Of a stretch of DNA of 64,000 nucleotides, positions 10,213-17,758 are shown piece after piece. Position 1 is the first letter of the stretch. Each line of letters begins with the position of its first letter. The notes under the pieces were generated by a model. The model saw nothing but the letters and a program-made list of their open reading frames with translations. It did no database searches and was not told the origin of the DNA. The translations under genes and the position numbers were made by a program. Origin of the DNA: Neisseria animalis (GTDB taxonomy: Bacteria > Pseudomonadota > Gammaproteobacteria > Burkholderiales > Neisseriaceae); contig NZ_LR134287.1 of assembly GCF_900636515.1 (NCBI RefSeq), positions 992,001-1,056,000 on the forward strand. Direction: 5' to 3'.

Positions 10213-10287
10213 CCCGCCGTAGTTCAACGGATAGAACGTATGCCTCCTAAGCGTAAAATACAGGTTCGATTCCTGTCGGCGGGGCCA
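10213..10287 (+). tRNA. tRNA-Arg (anticodon CCU), CCA encoded
   Basis: The acceptor stem CCCGCCG pairs with CGGCGGG before discriminator G and encoded CCA. The D-arm GTTC/GAAC, the anticodon stem TATGC/GCGTA with loop CTCCTAA (anticodon CCT), and the T-arm ACAGG-TTCGATT-CCTGT all form. It sits at the left border of the accessory region, a common context for integration, but no attachment-site duplication was seen. Confidence 0.96.
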
Positions 10288-10316
10288 CACTAGATAAGTG
10301 CAGTTATTGGATATGC

Positions 10317-10391
10317 AAATGATACGGCGTTGCTGTGTCCGGCTTTCCAAAGGGGTTAAGCCGCTGAAGCAGTAAGTTTTCCGATTGGTAT
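10317..10391 (+). repeat. Left part of a decayed long CREE, interrupted by a younger short CREE
   Basis: AATGATACGGCGTTGC and GGGGTTAAGCCGCTGAAGCA match the left half of the longer CREE remnants at 13992 and 16428. The short 107-bp element follows directly, and a possible right remnant (GTGTTATTCAATA) ends near 10551. This suggests nested insertion. Together these fill much of the gene-free 10288-10723 stretch. Confidence 0.5.
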
Positions 10392-10498
10392 TATGGTCAT
10401 TTAAAATAAGAATGATACAGCGTTGCTTTGCCTTGCCGTACTATGTGTACTGTCTGCGGCTTCGCTGCCTTGTCTCATTCTTATTTTATTCGACTATA
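10392..10498 (+). repeat. Short Correia-type MITE, 107 bp
   Basis: It is the same element as at 7766, with one change in the left terminal repeat (TATGGTC instead of TATAGTC), and ends CGACTATA. It is inserted within the older CREE remnant. Confidence 0.85.
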
Positions 10499-10550
10499 TT
10501 TGGTATCGTTTGCGCTTTTGCTGCTTTATATTATGCTGTGTTATTCAATA

Positions 10551-10588
10551 AAAAAAGCCTTGAGACCGGATTGCTCAAGGCTTTTTTG
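10551..10588. terminator. Bidirectional intrinsic terminator
   Basis: AAAAAAGCCTTGAG and CTCAAGGCTTTTTT form a 14-bp stem around an 8-nt loop, with A and T runs on both sides. It could stop transcription from either direction. Confidence 0.75.
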
Positions 10589-10605
10589 TATCAATATGGT
10601 TGAAA

Positions 10606-10661
10606 AGCCGTCTGTAAAATAGCTTGTTTGTTCATATTCAAGTATTTACAGACGGCTTTGT
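10606..10661. terminator. Inverted DUS-like pair, GCCGTCTGTAAA variant
   Basis: GCCGTCTGTAAAA and TTTACAGACGGC face each other across a ~25-nt loop downstream of the minus-strand transporter gene. The base after GCCGTCTG is T, a third variant beside the A and C forms. Confidence 0.6.
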
Positions 10662-10723
10662 GCGGTTTAAACGGTGAACTGTTCGTTCAGGGAAAGCGTA
10701 TGCTTTTACCGGCTTGATATAAA

Positions 10724-12064
10724 TTACGAGGTTTTGTTTTCCCGATACACGAAATATTTCAAGGTCAGCGCAGCGGCAATCAAAACGGCAGGGACGGTCA
10801 GTGCCATGGCGACGGTGGAGAAGTTCCAGCCCGCGTTCAGCATCCATGCGCCTGCGAAGGCGGAGATGATGGCTCCGGTGCGGCCGATGCCGTGCATCCA
10901 GCTGTTGCCGGTGGCGCGTGCGGCCAGCGGGAAGAAATTGCTGGAAAGCGCGTTCATGCCGGTGCCGCCGCCGTTAAACGCCGCACCGATATAGAACGAT
11001 GTGATGCAGAGCAGAAGGTATTCCGGCCCCAAAGTGCTCATCCATACCAAAACCGCTGCGCCGCTCAGGTATGACAATGCCAAAACGCGGTGCGGTTCGA
11101 AACGGTCCATAAACCAGCCGAGCATGATGGAACCCAGCGGGCCGCCCAGTTGGAACATCGCTGCGATGATGGAGGCTTGCGCGGTATCCATGCCGGATTC
11201 TTTAATCATGGTCGGCATCCAGCTTCCCAGCAGGTATACGAGGAAGAGATGGCTGAAATAGATAATCCAAAGTAATACCGTGCCTTTGGCGTAGTGGCGG
11301 TTCAGTACGGTTTTAATCGGATTTTCATCACTTTTTACCGTGGCGGGAGAGGGGATGTAAAAAGTGCTGTGTTCTGTGGTCGAACCGGGGGCGCACCATT
11401 CGACGATTTGGCGGATTTTTGCGCGATCTGCGCCTTTATGCACCATATATGCCAGCGATTCGGGCAGTTTGAATACCATAAAGATGCTTAATAAAACCGG
11501 CATGATGCCGCCGAATACGAAAACGCTTTCCCAACCCCATTGCGGAATCATCCATGCGGCCAGAAAGCCGCCGCCCGCCGCTCCGACGGTAAAGCCTGCG
11601 AAGACGATGGTTACCAGCAGCGAGCTGCGTTTTTCCGGCGAGTATTCTTTTGCCAAAGTTGCCACCATCGGCATGATGCCGCCCATGGCAAAACCGGCGA
11701 TAAAGCGGAAGGCAATCATGTGCCAGATTTGGGTGGCGTAAGCGACCAGCCATGTGAACAGGCCGAAAATGAAGACGCTGGCAATCAATACTTTGCGGCG
11801 GCCGAAGCGGTCTCCCAAGGGGCCTGCGGTGAGTGCGCCGAAGGTCAGGCCGAAGAGGGCGGCACTGAGTACCGGAGCCAAGTCGTTATTGGAAAGGTTC
11901 CATGCCTCTTTTAGAGAAGGGCCGACAAAGCCCATGATGACGACGTCGAAGCCGTCCATGACCACAATCAGAAAGCATAGGAAGACCACCAGCTTCTGAT
12001 AAGTGCTGACATCGCGGCTGTCGAGCAGCTCGCGCACATTGATTTCATGAGAAGGTTGCGGCAT
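10724..12064 (-). CDS. AAHS-family aromatic acid:H+ symporter (MFS)
   Basis: The 446-aa protein has 12 predicted helices. It carries the AAHS hallmarks: an acidic motif in helix 1 (VVMDGFDVVIMG) and GPLGDRFGRRKVLI between helices 2 and 3. Family members such as PcaK, BenK and MhbT import benzoate-type acids with protons. The start has a good ribosome-binding site (AAAGGAG). It is last in a minus-strand run with tenA and a shikimate-dehydrogenase-like gene. It differs clearly from the second AAHS protein at 24485. Its substrate is unknown; shikimate- or quinate-like acids are possible given the neighbour. Confidence 0.88.
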   Translation of the reverse strand: MPQPSHEINVRELLDSRDVSTYQKLVVFLCFLIVVMDGFDVVIMGFVGPSLKEAWNLSNNDLAPVLSAALFGLTFGALTAGPLGDRFGRRKVLIASVFIFGLFTWLVAYATQIWHMIAFRFIAGFAMGGIMPMVATLAKEYSPEKRSSLLVTIVFAGFTVGAAGGGFLAAWMIPQWGWESVFVFGGIMPVLLSIFMVFKLPESLAYMVHKGADRAKIRQIVEWCAPGSTTEHSTFYIPSPATVKSDENPIKTVLNRHYAKGTVLLWIIYFSHLFLVYLLGSWMPTMIKESGMDTAQASIIAAMFQLGGPLGSIMLGWFMDRFEPHRVLALSYLSGAAVLVWMSTLGPEYLLLCITSFYIGAAFNGGGTGMNALSSNFFPLAARATGNSWMHGIGRTGAIISAFAGAWMLNAGWNFSTVAMALTVPAVLIAAALTLKYFVYRENKTS

Positions 12065-12141
12065 GGTTTTCTCCTTTGTATTGAGGTGGTTGTGTTATTT
12101 TGCAGACGGCCTGTGCGGTTGCGGAGCCGTAGTTTCGGGGC

Positions 12142-12798
12142 TTACAGCGAACAGTTCAGACCCATATCCCAAAAAGCGGCTTCCATACGGGTTGCCGTGG
12201 TGAAAATATGTCCGGCTTTTTCGAGTTGTGCGGGGGTGAGTGGTTGGCAAAGGTTGTCTATAAAATGTGTCATTTCGACGGCACTTTGTTGGAACGCACT
12301 GTCCGCGTAAGTATCAATCCATGCGCGGTAGGGGTGGTTTTCATCAATCTGCCGCTCTTCTTTGATCCAGCGGCCGATTTCCGCATAACCCAGCATACAG
12401 GGCGCGATGGCGGCATAAAGTTCCGCCAGAGAACCGGTTAAACCGCAGTCCAATACATAGCGCGTATAAGCGATGAGTGCGCTCGATTCCTGCTCGGCAA
12501 ACAGCTCTGCTTCGCCAATGCCCCATTCGCGGCAGAAGGCGATGTGCAGTTGGATTTCGTCCAATACGGCGTTCAGGCTGTCGCGCGCCGTCTGCATTTG
12601 CGTAAAGTTTTCCGACTTGTACATTGCCAATGCAAACATTCGGCTGTAATGGAACAGATAAATGTAATCCTGTTTCAGATAATGCCGGAAACAGGCTTGG
12701 GGCAGCGTGCCGTCTGCAAGCCGGCATACAAAGTCATGGCGGACATAGGCTTGCCAGTGCGGTTCGGATTGTCGGATAAATTGTGCGGTACTCGACAT
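12142..12798 (-). CDS. tenA: TenA-family protein (thiaminase II type, Cys class)
   Basis: TenA hydrolyses aminopyrimidines to salvage the HMP half of degraded thiamine. This 218-aa protein keeps the class's active site: D44 and Y47 in QDYIYL, the catalytic Cys at 134 (APCMLGYAEIG), and the C-terminal Glu at 206 (RMEAAFW). It therefore belongs to the TenA_C group and is probably active. It lies between the AAHS transporter and a shikimate-dehydrogenase-like gene with its own AGGAG site. No TPP riboswitch was seen upstream. Why it sits in an aromatic catabolism cluster is unclear; it may be a passenger. Confidence 0.86.
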   Translation of the reverse strand: MSSTAQFIRQSEPHWQAYVRHDFVCRLADGTLPQACFRHYLKQDYIYLFHYSRMFALAMYKSENFTQMQTARDSLNAVLDEIQLHIAFCREWGIGEAELFAEQESSALIAYTRYVLDCGLTGSLAELYAAIAPCMLGYAEIGRWIKEERQIDENHPYRAWIDTYADSAFQQSAVEMTHFIDNLCQPLTPAQLEKAGHIFTTATRMEAAFWDMGLNCSL

Positions 12799-12888
12799 TT
12801 TTTTCTCCTGTAAACGGGAAATACGTTAAACATGAAATAAGATTCCGGCAAAACAGTTGGTTTGGATACGGTAATGCCGTCTGAAAAA

Positions 12889-13725
12889 TCAATATTCGAT
12901 TCGCGCCACTTCGCGCAGGTGTTCGGCGGTGGTAGCCGGCAGGCCGAAGTATTCGAGATACACGGGAATTTGTTCGAACAGCATGTCCGTACCGATTTGG
13001 GTGGGGCAGCCTTTGGCTTGCGCCGCTGCTAAAAACGCGGTGGTTGCGCTTTTGAGCACGACCTCGCCGACAAAGGTTGACGGAGCGATGCGGCCAACAT
13101 CCACAGGCATGGGATCGCCTTCGTACATGCCCAACGGCGTGGCGTTGACAACCAAATCGAATCCTGCCGGATCATTGCCGCCGGTTTCGACGGTCAAAGC
13201 GGGGTAATGCTGTTTCAGACGGCCTGCCAGACTTTCCGCCGCAGCGGTGTTGACATCGAATAAGGCCAAACGTGCCACGCCTGCGGCAGCCAAAGAGGCC
13301 GCAATCGCCGAGCCGACCCCGCCGCTGCCGACAACCAGTGCGGATTTGCCTTCAGGGGCGAAACCTTTCCGGCGCACGCCGCGCACAAAACCTTCACCGT
13401 CGAACATATCGCCTTCGAGTTTGCCGTCGGCCCCGCGGCGGACGGCGTTGCACGAACCGGCTATTTGCGCGGTGGGTGTCAGGCGGTCGGCCAGCGCGGT
13501 GGTGGTGACTTTGTGCGGCATGGTAACCAATGCGCCGATTACGTTGTCACAAGTAAAGACGGAGCGCAGGAAATCGGGATAAACGGGAGCTTGGGAGGAG
13601 AAAGGAACCACCAGGGCATTGATGGAGGCATGCTCGAAATAAGGGTTGTAAATCATCGGCGATTTGAAAGTGTGGGTGGGGTAGCCGATGTGTGCGATGA
13701 CCCGGGTGTTGCCGTCGATGTTCAT
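12889..13725 (-). CDS. Shikimate dehydrogenase-like protein (divergent, catabolic type), copy 1
   Basis: This 278-aa protein has the two-domain AroE fold. K72 (TMPHK) and D109 (GDMFDGEGF) match the catalytic Lys-Asp pair. GSGGVG (133-138) binds the nucleotide, NATPLGM is present, and Q252 (TDMLFEQ) is kept. The first substrate-binding Ser of AroE (SxSP) is replaced: here TFKSP. Strand beta-2 of the nucleotide fold ends in Asp157 (LFDVN) in place of the NADP-type NRT motif, so NAD is the likely cofactor, as in catabolic quinate/shikimate dehydrogenases. It is first of a minus-strand run with tenA and the transporter, with AAGGAG upstream. Its substrate is not proven. Confidence 0.8.
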   Translation of the reverse strand: MNIDGNTRVIAHIGYPTHTFKSPMIYNPYFEHASINALVVPFSSQAPVYPDFLRSVFTCDNVIGALVTMPHKVTTTALADRLTPTAQIAGSCNAVRRGADGKLEGDMFDGEGFVRGVRRKGFAPEGKSALVVGSGGVGSAIAASLAAAGVARLALFDVNTAAAESLAGRLKQHYPALTVETGGNDPAGFDLVVNATPLGMYEGDPMPVDVGRIAPSTFVGEVVLKSATTAFLAAAQAKGCPTQIGTDMLFEQIPVYLEYFGLPATTAEHLREVARIEY

Positions 13726-13991
13726 GAAACAGCTCCTTATGCAGATAAAATGTTGTTGATATTTGAAATTTTTCAGACGGCCTCCGGCTGGCAGGCCGAC
13801 TCTTGCAGGTATTGGATTTCATACCGTCAGTTACGGTATTGTAATACAGTATGCAAGGAATGTTTCGTGCCATTTGTTGACAAAAAACACCATGTTTGGT
13901 TTCAAAAGCCTGCGGAGGCCGTCTGAAAAAACGGACGGTATCCGCTTTACCCGCGCCGGTGCGGCAAACCTTTTTGTTCGAACCCACACGC

Positions 13992-14131
13992 TGTAGCGTT
14001 ATTTAACACGGAATGATACGGCCTTGGTGTGTCTTGCTTAAAGAGGGCTTGACTGAACTGCCGAAGCAGCAAGTCTGCCTGCCCGTACTGTCTGCGGCTT
14101 TGCGGCTTTGTCTCATTTTGTATCATCCGAC
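13992..14131 (+). repeat. Decayed long CREE overlapping the 3' end of the galD-like gene
   Basis: TGTAGCGTTATTTAACACGG at the left, GCCCGTACTGTCTGCGGC inside and TGTCTCATTTTGTATC at the right follow the long CREE pattern. The last codons and stop of the minus-strand galD-like gene (14113) lie in its right arm. Between this and 13725 the gene-free stretch holds two oppositely oriented GCCGTCTGAAAA DUS (13769-13783, 13918-13929). Confidence 0.7.
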
Positions 14132-15225
14132 GGTTTTCCGTTCCAAATACGGCTTGGAATCATGATTTCTCCACGCATAATGTTGCGCGCCGTCCGGATT
14201 AGTGCGGCTCCTGTCACCCTGCCTCCGGCATCGGTTTCCAGCGCAACACTAAATTCGCCGCCCGGGTGTTCGATGGAAAGGGAGGCGGGATTGCCGACGG
14301 CGGCCAAACCGTCGGCAACGCTGTTTTCCATCACGCAGGCGGTGGCAATGGTAACGGCGGCCAAAACGCCGATGGCTTCATGGCAGACATGTGGAATGAA
14401 GCAGCGCGTATGGACGGCTCCGCCGTGAAGCGGGGCATTGAGCAGGCACATTTTCGGGTAGTTTTTGGCGGAAACATCGCCCAATCCCATTTTTTCTGCG
14501 GCAATCAGGCGCAGTTTTTCCAAGGTGGCTTTCAGGGTTTCGTTGCTGTTGAGGTCTGCAACCCCTTCGTAGGCGGTGCAATCCAAATCGGCTGCGCGGA
14601 CCAGCACCATCGGCATGCCGTTGTCGATGCAGGTGGCTTCCAATTTGCCGAAACCCTCGATATCGAAAACATCACTGATACTGCCGGTAGGCAGCAGGCT
14701 GCCCGCAACCGAACCCTCCGTATCGAGAAAGCGGATAAGGACGGGTGCGGACGTGCCGGGCACGCCGTCGATTTTGGCGGAGCCTTCATAGCAAACCACA
14801 CCGCCGGGCGTTTGCACGGTAATATCGCTGAGCATGCCGGTGTTTAAGGTGAGCACGCGCAAAGTCGTTTCCTCACCCCGCGCCCGAACCATACCTTTTT
14901 CGAGTGCGAACGGCACGGCGGCGGCCAGCATGTTGCCGCAGTTGGGTTTGGTATCGACTATATCGTTTTGCGGCTGGAGTTGGGCAAACAAAAATTCCAA
15001 ATCCACACCTTCCCTTTCGGAAACGGAAACAATGCCGACTTTGCTGCTCAGCGGGTGCGCGCCTCCCGCACCGTCAATTTGGCGCGGATCGGGCGAGCCG
15101 ACTGCCGCCAGCAAAACCCGATTGCGTAAGTTTTCATCGGCAGGTAAGTCGGACTGTGCGAAAAAAAGCCCTTTGGAGCTGCCGCCGCGCATCAGCATGG
15201 CGGGAACGGGGGTTTGGGCGGACAT
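14113..15225 (-). CDS. galD: 4-oxalomesaconate tautomerase, GalD/LigU-type (PrpF family)
   Basis: The 370-aa PrpF-fold protein has MRGGSSKGLFF near its start and DTKPNCGNMLAA, like GalD of Pseudomonas putida. It interconverts the keto and enol forms of 4-oxalomesaconate, needed between LigI and LigJ in protocatechuate 4,5-cleavage. No cofactor is expected. The start at 15225 is chosen because AAGGA lies 6 bp upstream; an ATG two codons earlier is too close. It is transcribed away from the lysR gene, and the intergenic region holds two copies of a shared motif. Its extreme C-terminus (about SDDTK) is encoded by a CREE remnant. Confidence 0.85.
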   Translation of the reverse strand: MSAQTPVPAMLMRGGSSKGLFFAQSDLPADENLRNRVLLAAVGSPDPRQIDGAGGAHPLSSKVGIVSVSEREGVDLEFLFAQLQPQNDIVDTKPNCGNMLAAAVPFALEKGMVRARGEETTLRVLTLNTGMLSDITVQTPGGVVCYEGSAKIDGVPGTSAPVLIRFLDTEGSVAGSLLPTGSISDVFDIEGFGKLEATCIDNGMPMVLVRAADLDCTAYEGVADLNSNETLKATLEKLRLIAAEKMGLGDVSAKNYPKMCLLNAPLHGGAVHTRCFIPHVCHEAIGVLAAVTIATACVMENSVADGLAAVGNPASLSIEHPGGEFSVALETDAGGRVTGAALIRTARNIMRGEIMIPSRIWNGKPSDDTK

Positions 15226-15310
15226 CGGCATTCCTTTTTTAATGTGGTGGGTTGTTGAGAATTATTGACGGTAAAATTTTGTTTAGAAAGAATAGGGCAA
15301 GACTATCAGT

Positions 15311-15327
15311 TATAACAAAAACGCATA
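15311..15327 (+). promoter_or_regulatory. Putative LysR-type operator, galD/lysR divergent region
   Basis: TATAACAAAAACGCATA is closely matched by TATAACAAAACCGTATA at 25935 and TATAAGCAAAACAATAT at 26040. The T-N11-A-like near-palindrome and its place between divergent genes fit a LysR binding box. Confidence 0.5.
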
Positions 15328-15377
15328 GAATAGTGTTTTGTGATATAGTCATCTTGTATCGGACAAGGTAAAGCTAA

Positions 15378-15395
15378 TATAAACAAACCGGTATA
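15378..15395 (+). promoter_or_regulatory. Second putative LysR-type operator near lysR start
   Basis: TATAAACAAACCGGTATA followed by GGCAG is the same motif as at 25935 (TATAACAAAACCGTATA then GGCAG), with one extra base. It lies 55 bp upstream of the lysR start, fitting autoregulation. Confidence 0.45.
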
Positions 15396-15449
15396 GGCAG
15401 TTGGCCGTTATGTATTGAGCAGGTATTAATCTTAAGTTAGAGAAAAAGC

Positions 15450-16352
15450 ATGAATCTAAAACAGCTTCAATATTTTCAATCTATCGCTCGCTCCGGCAGC
15501 TATACTCGTGCTGCTGATGAACTTGGTGTAGCACAGCCGGTTTTGAGTCGCCAAATACGTTTGTTGGAAATCGAGCTGCGTCAAAATCTGCTTACTCGGC
15601 ATGGACGCGGTGTTACTTTAACTGAATCCGGCCGTATTTTGCTTGAGCATTGCCGTATTATTTTGCAACAAATCGAGTTGATAAAAGAGGATTTGAACCA
15701 TAACAGCGGCAAATTGGGTGGACATATTGTTTTGGGATTGCCTCCTACCCCTGCGAAATTGTTGTCTCTACCTTTGATTAAACGCTTCCGCAACGAGCTG
15801 CCGGATGCACAATTAAGGATTACTGAAGGGCTGAGCAACCAACTGCAAGACCGCCTGCAACAGGGAAAAATCGATATGGCGTTGCTGTACGATCCGCAAT
15901 ATTCGCCGGATATCGACAAATTGTTGGTGCATGAGGAGCGTTTGTATTTGGTTGCTCCGAAAAGTGATACAGAAATCGATGAACAAGGTATTCAGACAGC
16001 ACAGGAGTTGGCTGAGTTACCACTAATTATGCCTTCGGCACCGAATACTTTCCGGGTTTTGGTAGAAGATGAAATGGCGAGGCATAACAGTCAACCCAAT
16101 ATTATCTTGGAAATTGACAGCGTGGAAACCATGCTGCAATTGGTTGCAGAAGGTATGGGTTATTCGATTTTGTCGCAATATTCGATTGAGCTGATGAATT
16201 ACCGTGACCGTATCCGTTTTATACCGATTGAACAGCCGAAATTTACCAGCCGTTTGTTTTTGGCAACTTCCTCCAAGCGTGCGCTGACACGTACTCAAAG
16301 AGCAGTTATTTTGATGTTGAAACAATTGCGAACAGATTTAGTAGGTAAATGA
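15450..16352 (+). CDS. LysR-family transcriptional regulator
   Basis: The 300-aa protein has the LysR helix-turn-helix at residues 1-60 (MNLKQLQYFQSIARSGSYTR, then QPVLSRQIRLLE) and a periplasmic-binding-like effector domain. It is divergent from the galD-like gene, the standard layout for LysR activators of catabolic operons. Shared motifs in this region and between pcaK and the flavoprotein gene suggest that it controls both halves of the island. The effector is probably a pathway acid such as protocatechuate or 4-oxalomesaconate (inference). It ends in an inverted DUS pair. Confidence 0.88.
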   Translation: MNLKQLQYFQSIARSGSYTRAADELGVAQPVLSRQIRLLEIELRQNLLTRHGRGVTLTESGRILLEHCRIILQQIELIKEDLNHNSGKLGGHIVLGLPPTPAKLLSLPLIKRFRNELPDAQLRITEGLSNQLQDRLQQGKIDMALLYDPQYSPDIDKLLVHEERLYLVAPKSDTEIDEQGIQTAQELAELPLIMPSAPNTFRVLVEDEMARHNSQPNIILEIDSVETMLQLVAEGMGYSILSQYSIELMNYRDRIRFIPIEQPKFTSRLFLATSSKRALTRTQRAVILMLKQLRTDLVGK

Positions 16353-16398
16353 AAAAGCCGTCTGTAAAACAAGACTCTGTTTTGCAGACGGCTTTTTA
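16352..16398. terminator. Mixed inverted DUS pair after lysR
   Basis: GCCGTCTGTAAAAC on the left and TTTTGCAGACGGC on the right form the stem, ending in TTTTT. The two arms carry different dialect bases (T and C). Confidence 0.65.
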
Positions 16399-16427
16399 TT
16401 GTGTTTTGCTGACATTAATCTAAAAAA

Positions 16428-16512
16428 TATAGTCATTTAACACGGAGTGGCAAGATTTTGCCGGTTCGGGTTTCTAAATGGGGTTAAGCCGGTGGAGCAA
16501 TGAGTTTGCTGT
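16428..16512 (+). repeat. Truncated long CREE
   Basis: It begins TATAGTCATTTAACACGG and continues with GGGGTTAAGCCGGTGGAGCA, like the left halves at 10317 and 13992. The right terminal repeat is missing. It abuts the 3' end of the aldo/keto reductase gene. Confidence 0.6.
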
Positions 16513-16520
16513 ATTGATGT

Positions 16521-17507
16521 TTAATATTCTTCCGTATCAATTTCAGCTTGGGTGTTTTCCGGATAGCGGGCACCTTTGACATTGCTGGAGCAGATAATTT
16601 GACCGGCCTGCCGTAACAACTCTAAGGGAATGTCTAAAGCAGCCGCTGCGATATTGTCGGTCAGGTGTTGCAGATTGGTAGTACCCGGAATCGGCAGGAT
16701 ATTGTCGGACTGAGCCAGCAGCCATGCCAAACCGAGTTGCGCGACAGTGCAGCCTGCTTGATTGGCAAGAATTTGCAGTTGGTCACGCAGTTGCAGGTTG
16801 GACGGATAATTTTCTGCACTAAAACGTGGCATAGAACGGCGGATGTCTTTTTCAACCAATGTTGAGATGTCGCGTAAATTTCCTAAGAAACCACGGGCAA
16901 TCGGGCTGAAGGCAACAAAGGCAATGCCCAAATCTTGCGTTTTTTTCAATACGGCGATTTCGGGATTGCGCGTCCATAAAGAGTATTCGGTTTGTACTGC
17001 GGCAATAGGATGTACAGCATGGGCTTTGTGCAAGGTGTCGGCAGAGACTTCCGATAAGCCGATGGCACGGATTTTGCCTTGTTCGACCAAGCGGGACAGT
17101 GCGCCGACACTTTCTTCAATCGGCACGTTTTTATCCCAGCGGTGCAGGTAATAAAGGTCAATCACATCGGTTTGCAGACGGCGTAGTGACTCATCAGCTT
17201 GGCGGATTAAGGTTTCTGGGCGACCGTCGATGACACGTTTGCCGTTTACACCGCCCATGCCGCATTTGCTGGCGAGCAGAATTTGGCTGCGGTAGGGCTT
17301 GAGGGCTTGGCCGACTAGGGCTTCATTCGCTCCGAAGCCGTAAAGAGTGGCGGTGTCGAAATGGTTGTAGCCCAAATCAATGGCATGGTGCAGCAGGGTC
17401 ACGGCATCATTTTCGGACGGCGGTGTACCGTAGGCGTGGCTTAAATTCATGCAGCCGAGACCGATGGGGCGGACAGAGGTGTTGTGCAGGGTACGGTTTT
17501 GTGGCAT
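16521..17507 (-). CDS. Aldo/keto reductase
   Basis: A 328-aa (beta/alpha)8 oxidoreductase of the AKR superfamily. The catalytic tetrad is visible: D51 and Y56 in FDTATLYG, K81 in ASKCG and H122 in LYYLHRWD. The C-terminal NADPH-binding segment ILPIPGTTNLQHLTDN is present. It resembles the AKR11/13-type enzymes with broad aldehyde and ketone specificity. The start at MPQNRTLHN follows AAAGGA; an upstream in-frame ATG is less likely. It lies between the regulator and the lig operon but may be unrelated to aromatic catabolism. Confidence 0.85.
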   Translation of the reverse strand: MPQNRTLHNTSVRPIGLGCMNLSHAYGTPPSENDAVTLLHHAIDLGYNHFDTATLYGFGANEALVGQALKPYRSQILLASKCGMGGVNGKRVIDGRPETLIRQADESLRRLQTDVIDLYYLHRWDKNVPIEESVGALSRLVEQGKIRAIGLSEVSADTLHKAHAVHPIAAVQTEYSLWTRNPEIAVLKKTQDLGIAFVAFSPIARGFLGNLRDISTLVEKDIRRSMPRFSAENYPSNLQLRDQLQILANQAGCTVAQLGLAWLLAQSDNILPIPGTTNLQHLTDNIAAAALDIPLELLRQAGQIICSSNVKGARYPENTQAEIDTEEY

Positions 17508-17552
17508 GTGGATTCCTTTGGGAGATGTTTGTCCGAAAAGGGTTGGCATCAT

Positions 17553-17620
17553 TATAGTTATGTAACACAGACTGATACATTATTACTGCCTTATCTTAAT
17601 TCTGTGTTGTTCGACCATGG
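17553..17620 (+). repeat. Miniature CREE-like remnant
   Basis: TATAGTTATGTAACACAG at the left and TCTGTGTTGTTCGACCATGG at the right form imperfect inverted ends of a 68-bp element, with an internal deletion relative to other copies. Apart from this and the DUS hairpin at 17711, the 17508-17758 interval shows nothing. Confidence 0.45.
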
Positions 17621-17710
17621 TAGGTTGAGCTTTGGTTTAGCAAGCTCTGTGAGTCCAAAGTTATTGAGTCATGGTTAGAATTTTGGACTATATGCTTCAT
17701 CAAACATTAA

Positions 17711-17751
17711 AAGGCCGTCTGAAAATATCTAAAATTTGCAGACGGCCTTAA
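17711..17751. terminator. Chimeric inverted DUS pair (GAAA arm and GCAAA arm)
   Basis: The left arm is AAGGCCGTCTGAAAAT, the right arm reads AAGGCCGTCTGCAAATTT on the minus strand. The hairpin sits 8 bp after the ligC stop and probably terminates the lig operon. It mixes the two dialects at the edge of the GAAA-type region. Confidence 0.7.
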
Positions 17752-17758
17752 AAGAAAT

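Noticed and set aside
10213-10287. tRNA-Arg as attachment site of an integrated element
   Set aside because: No duplicated tRNA 3' end or integrase was seen downstream; CREE and DUS explain the border features.
12799-12888. TPP riboswitch upstream of tenA
   Set aside because: No CUGAGA-type core or paired helices were found.
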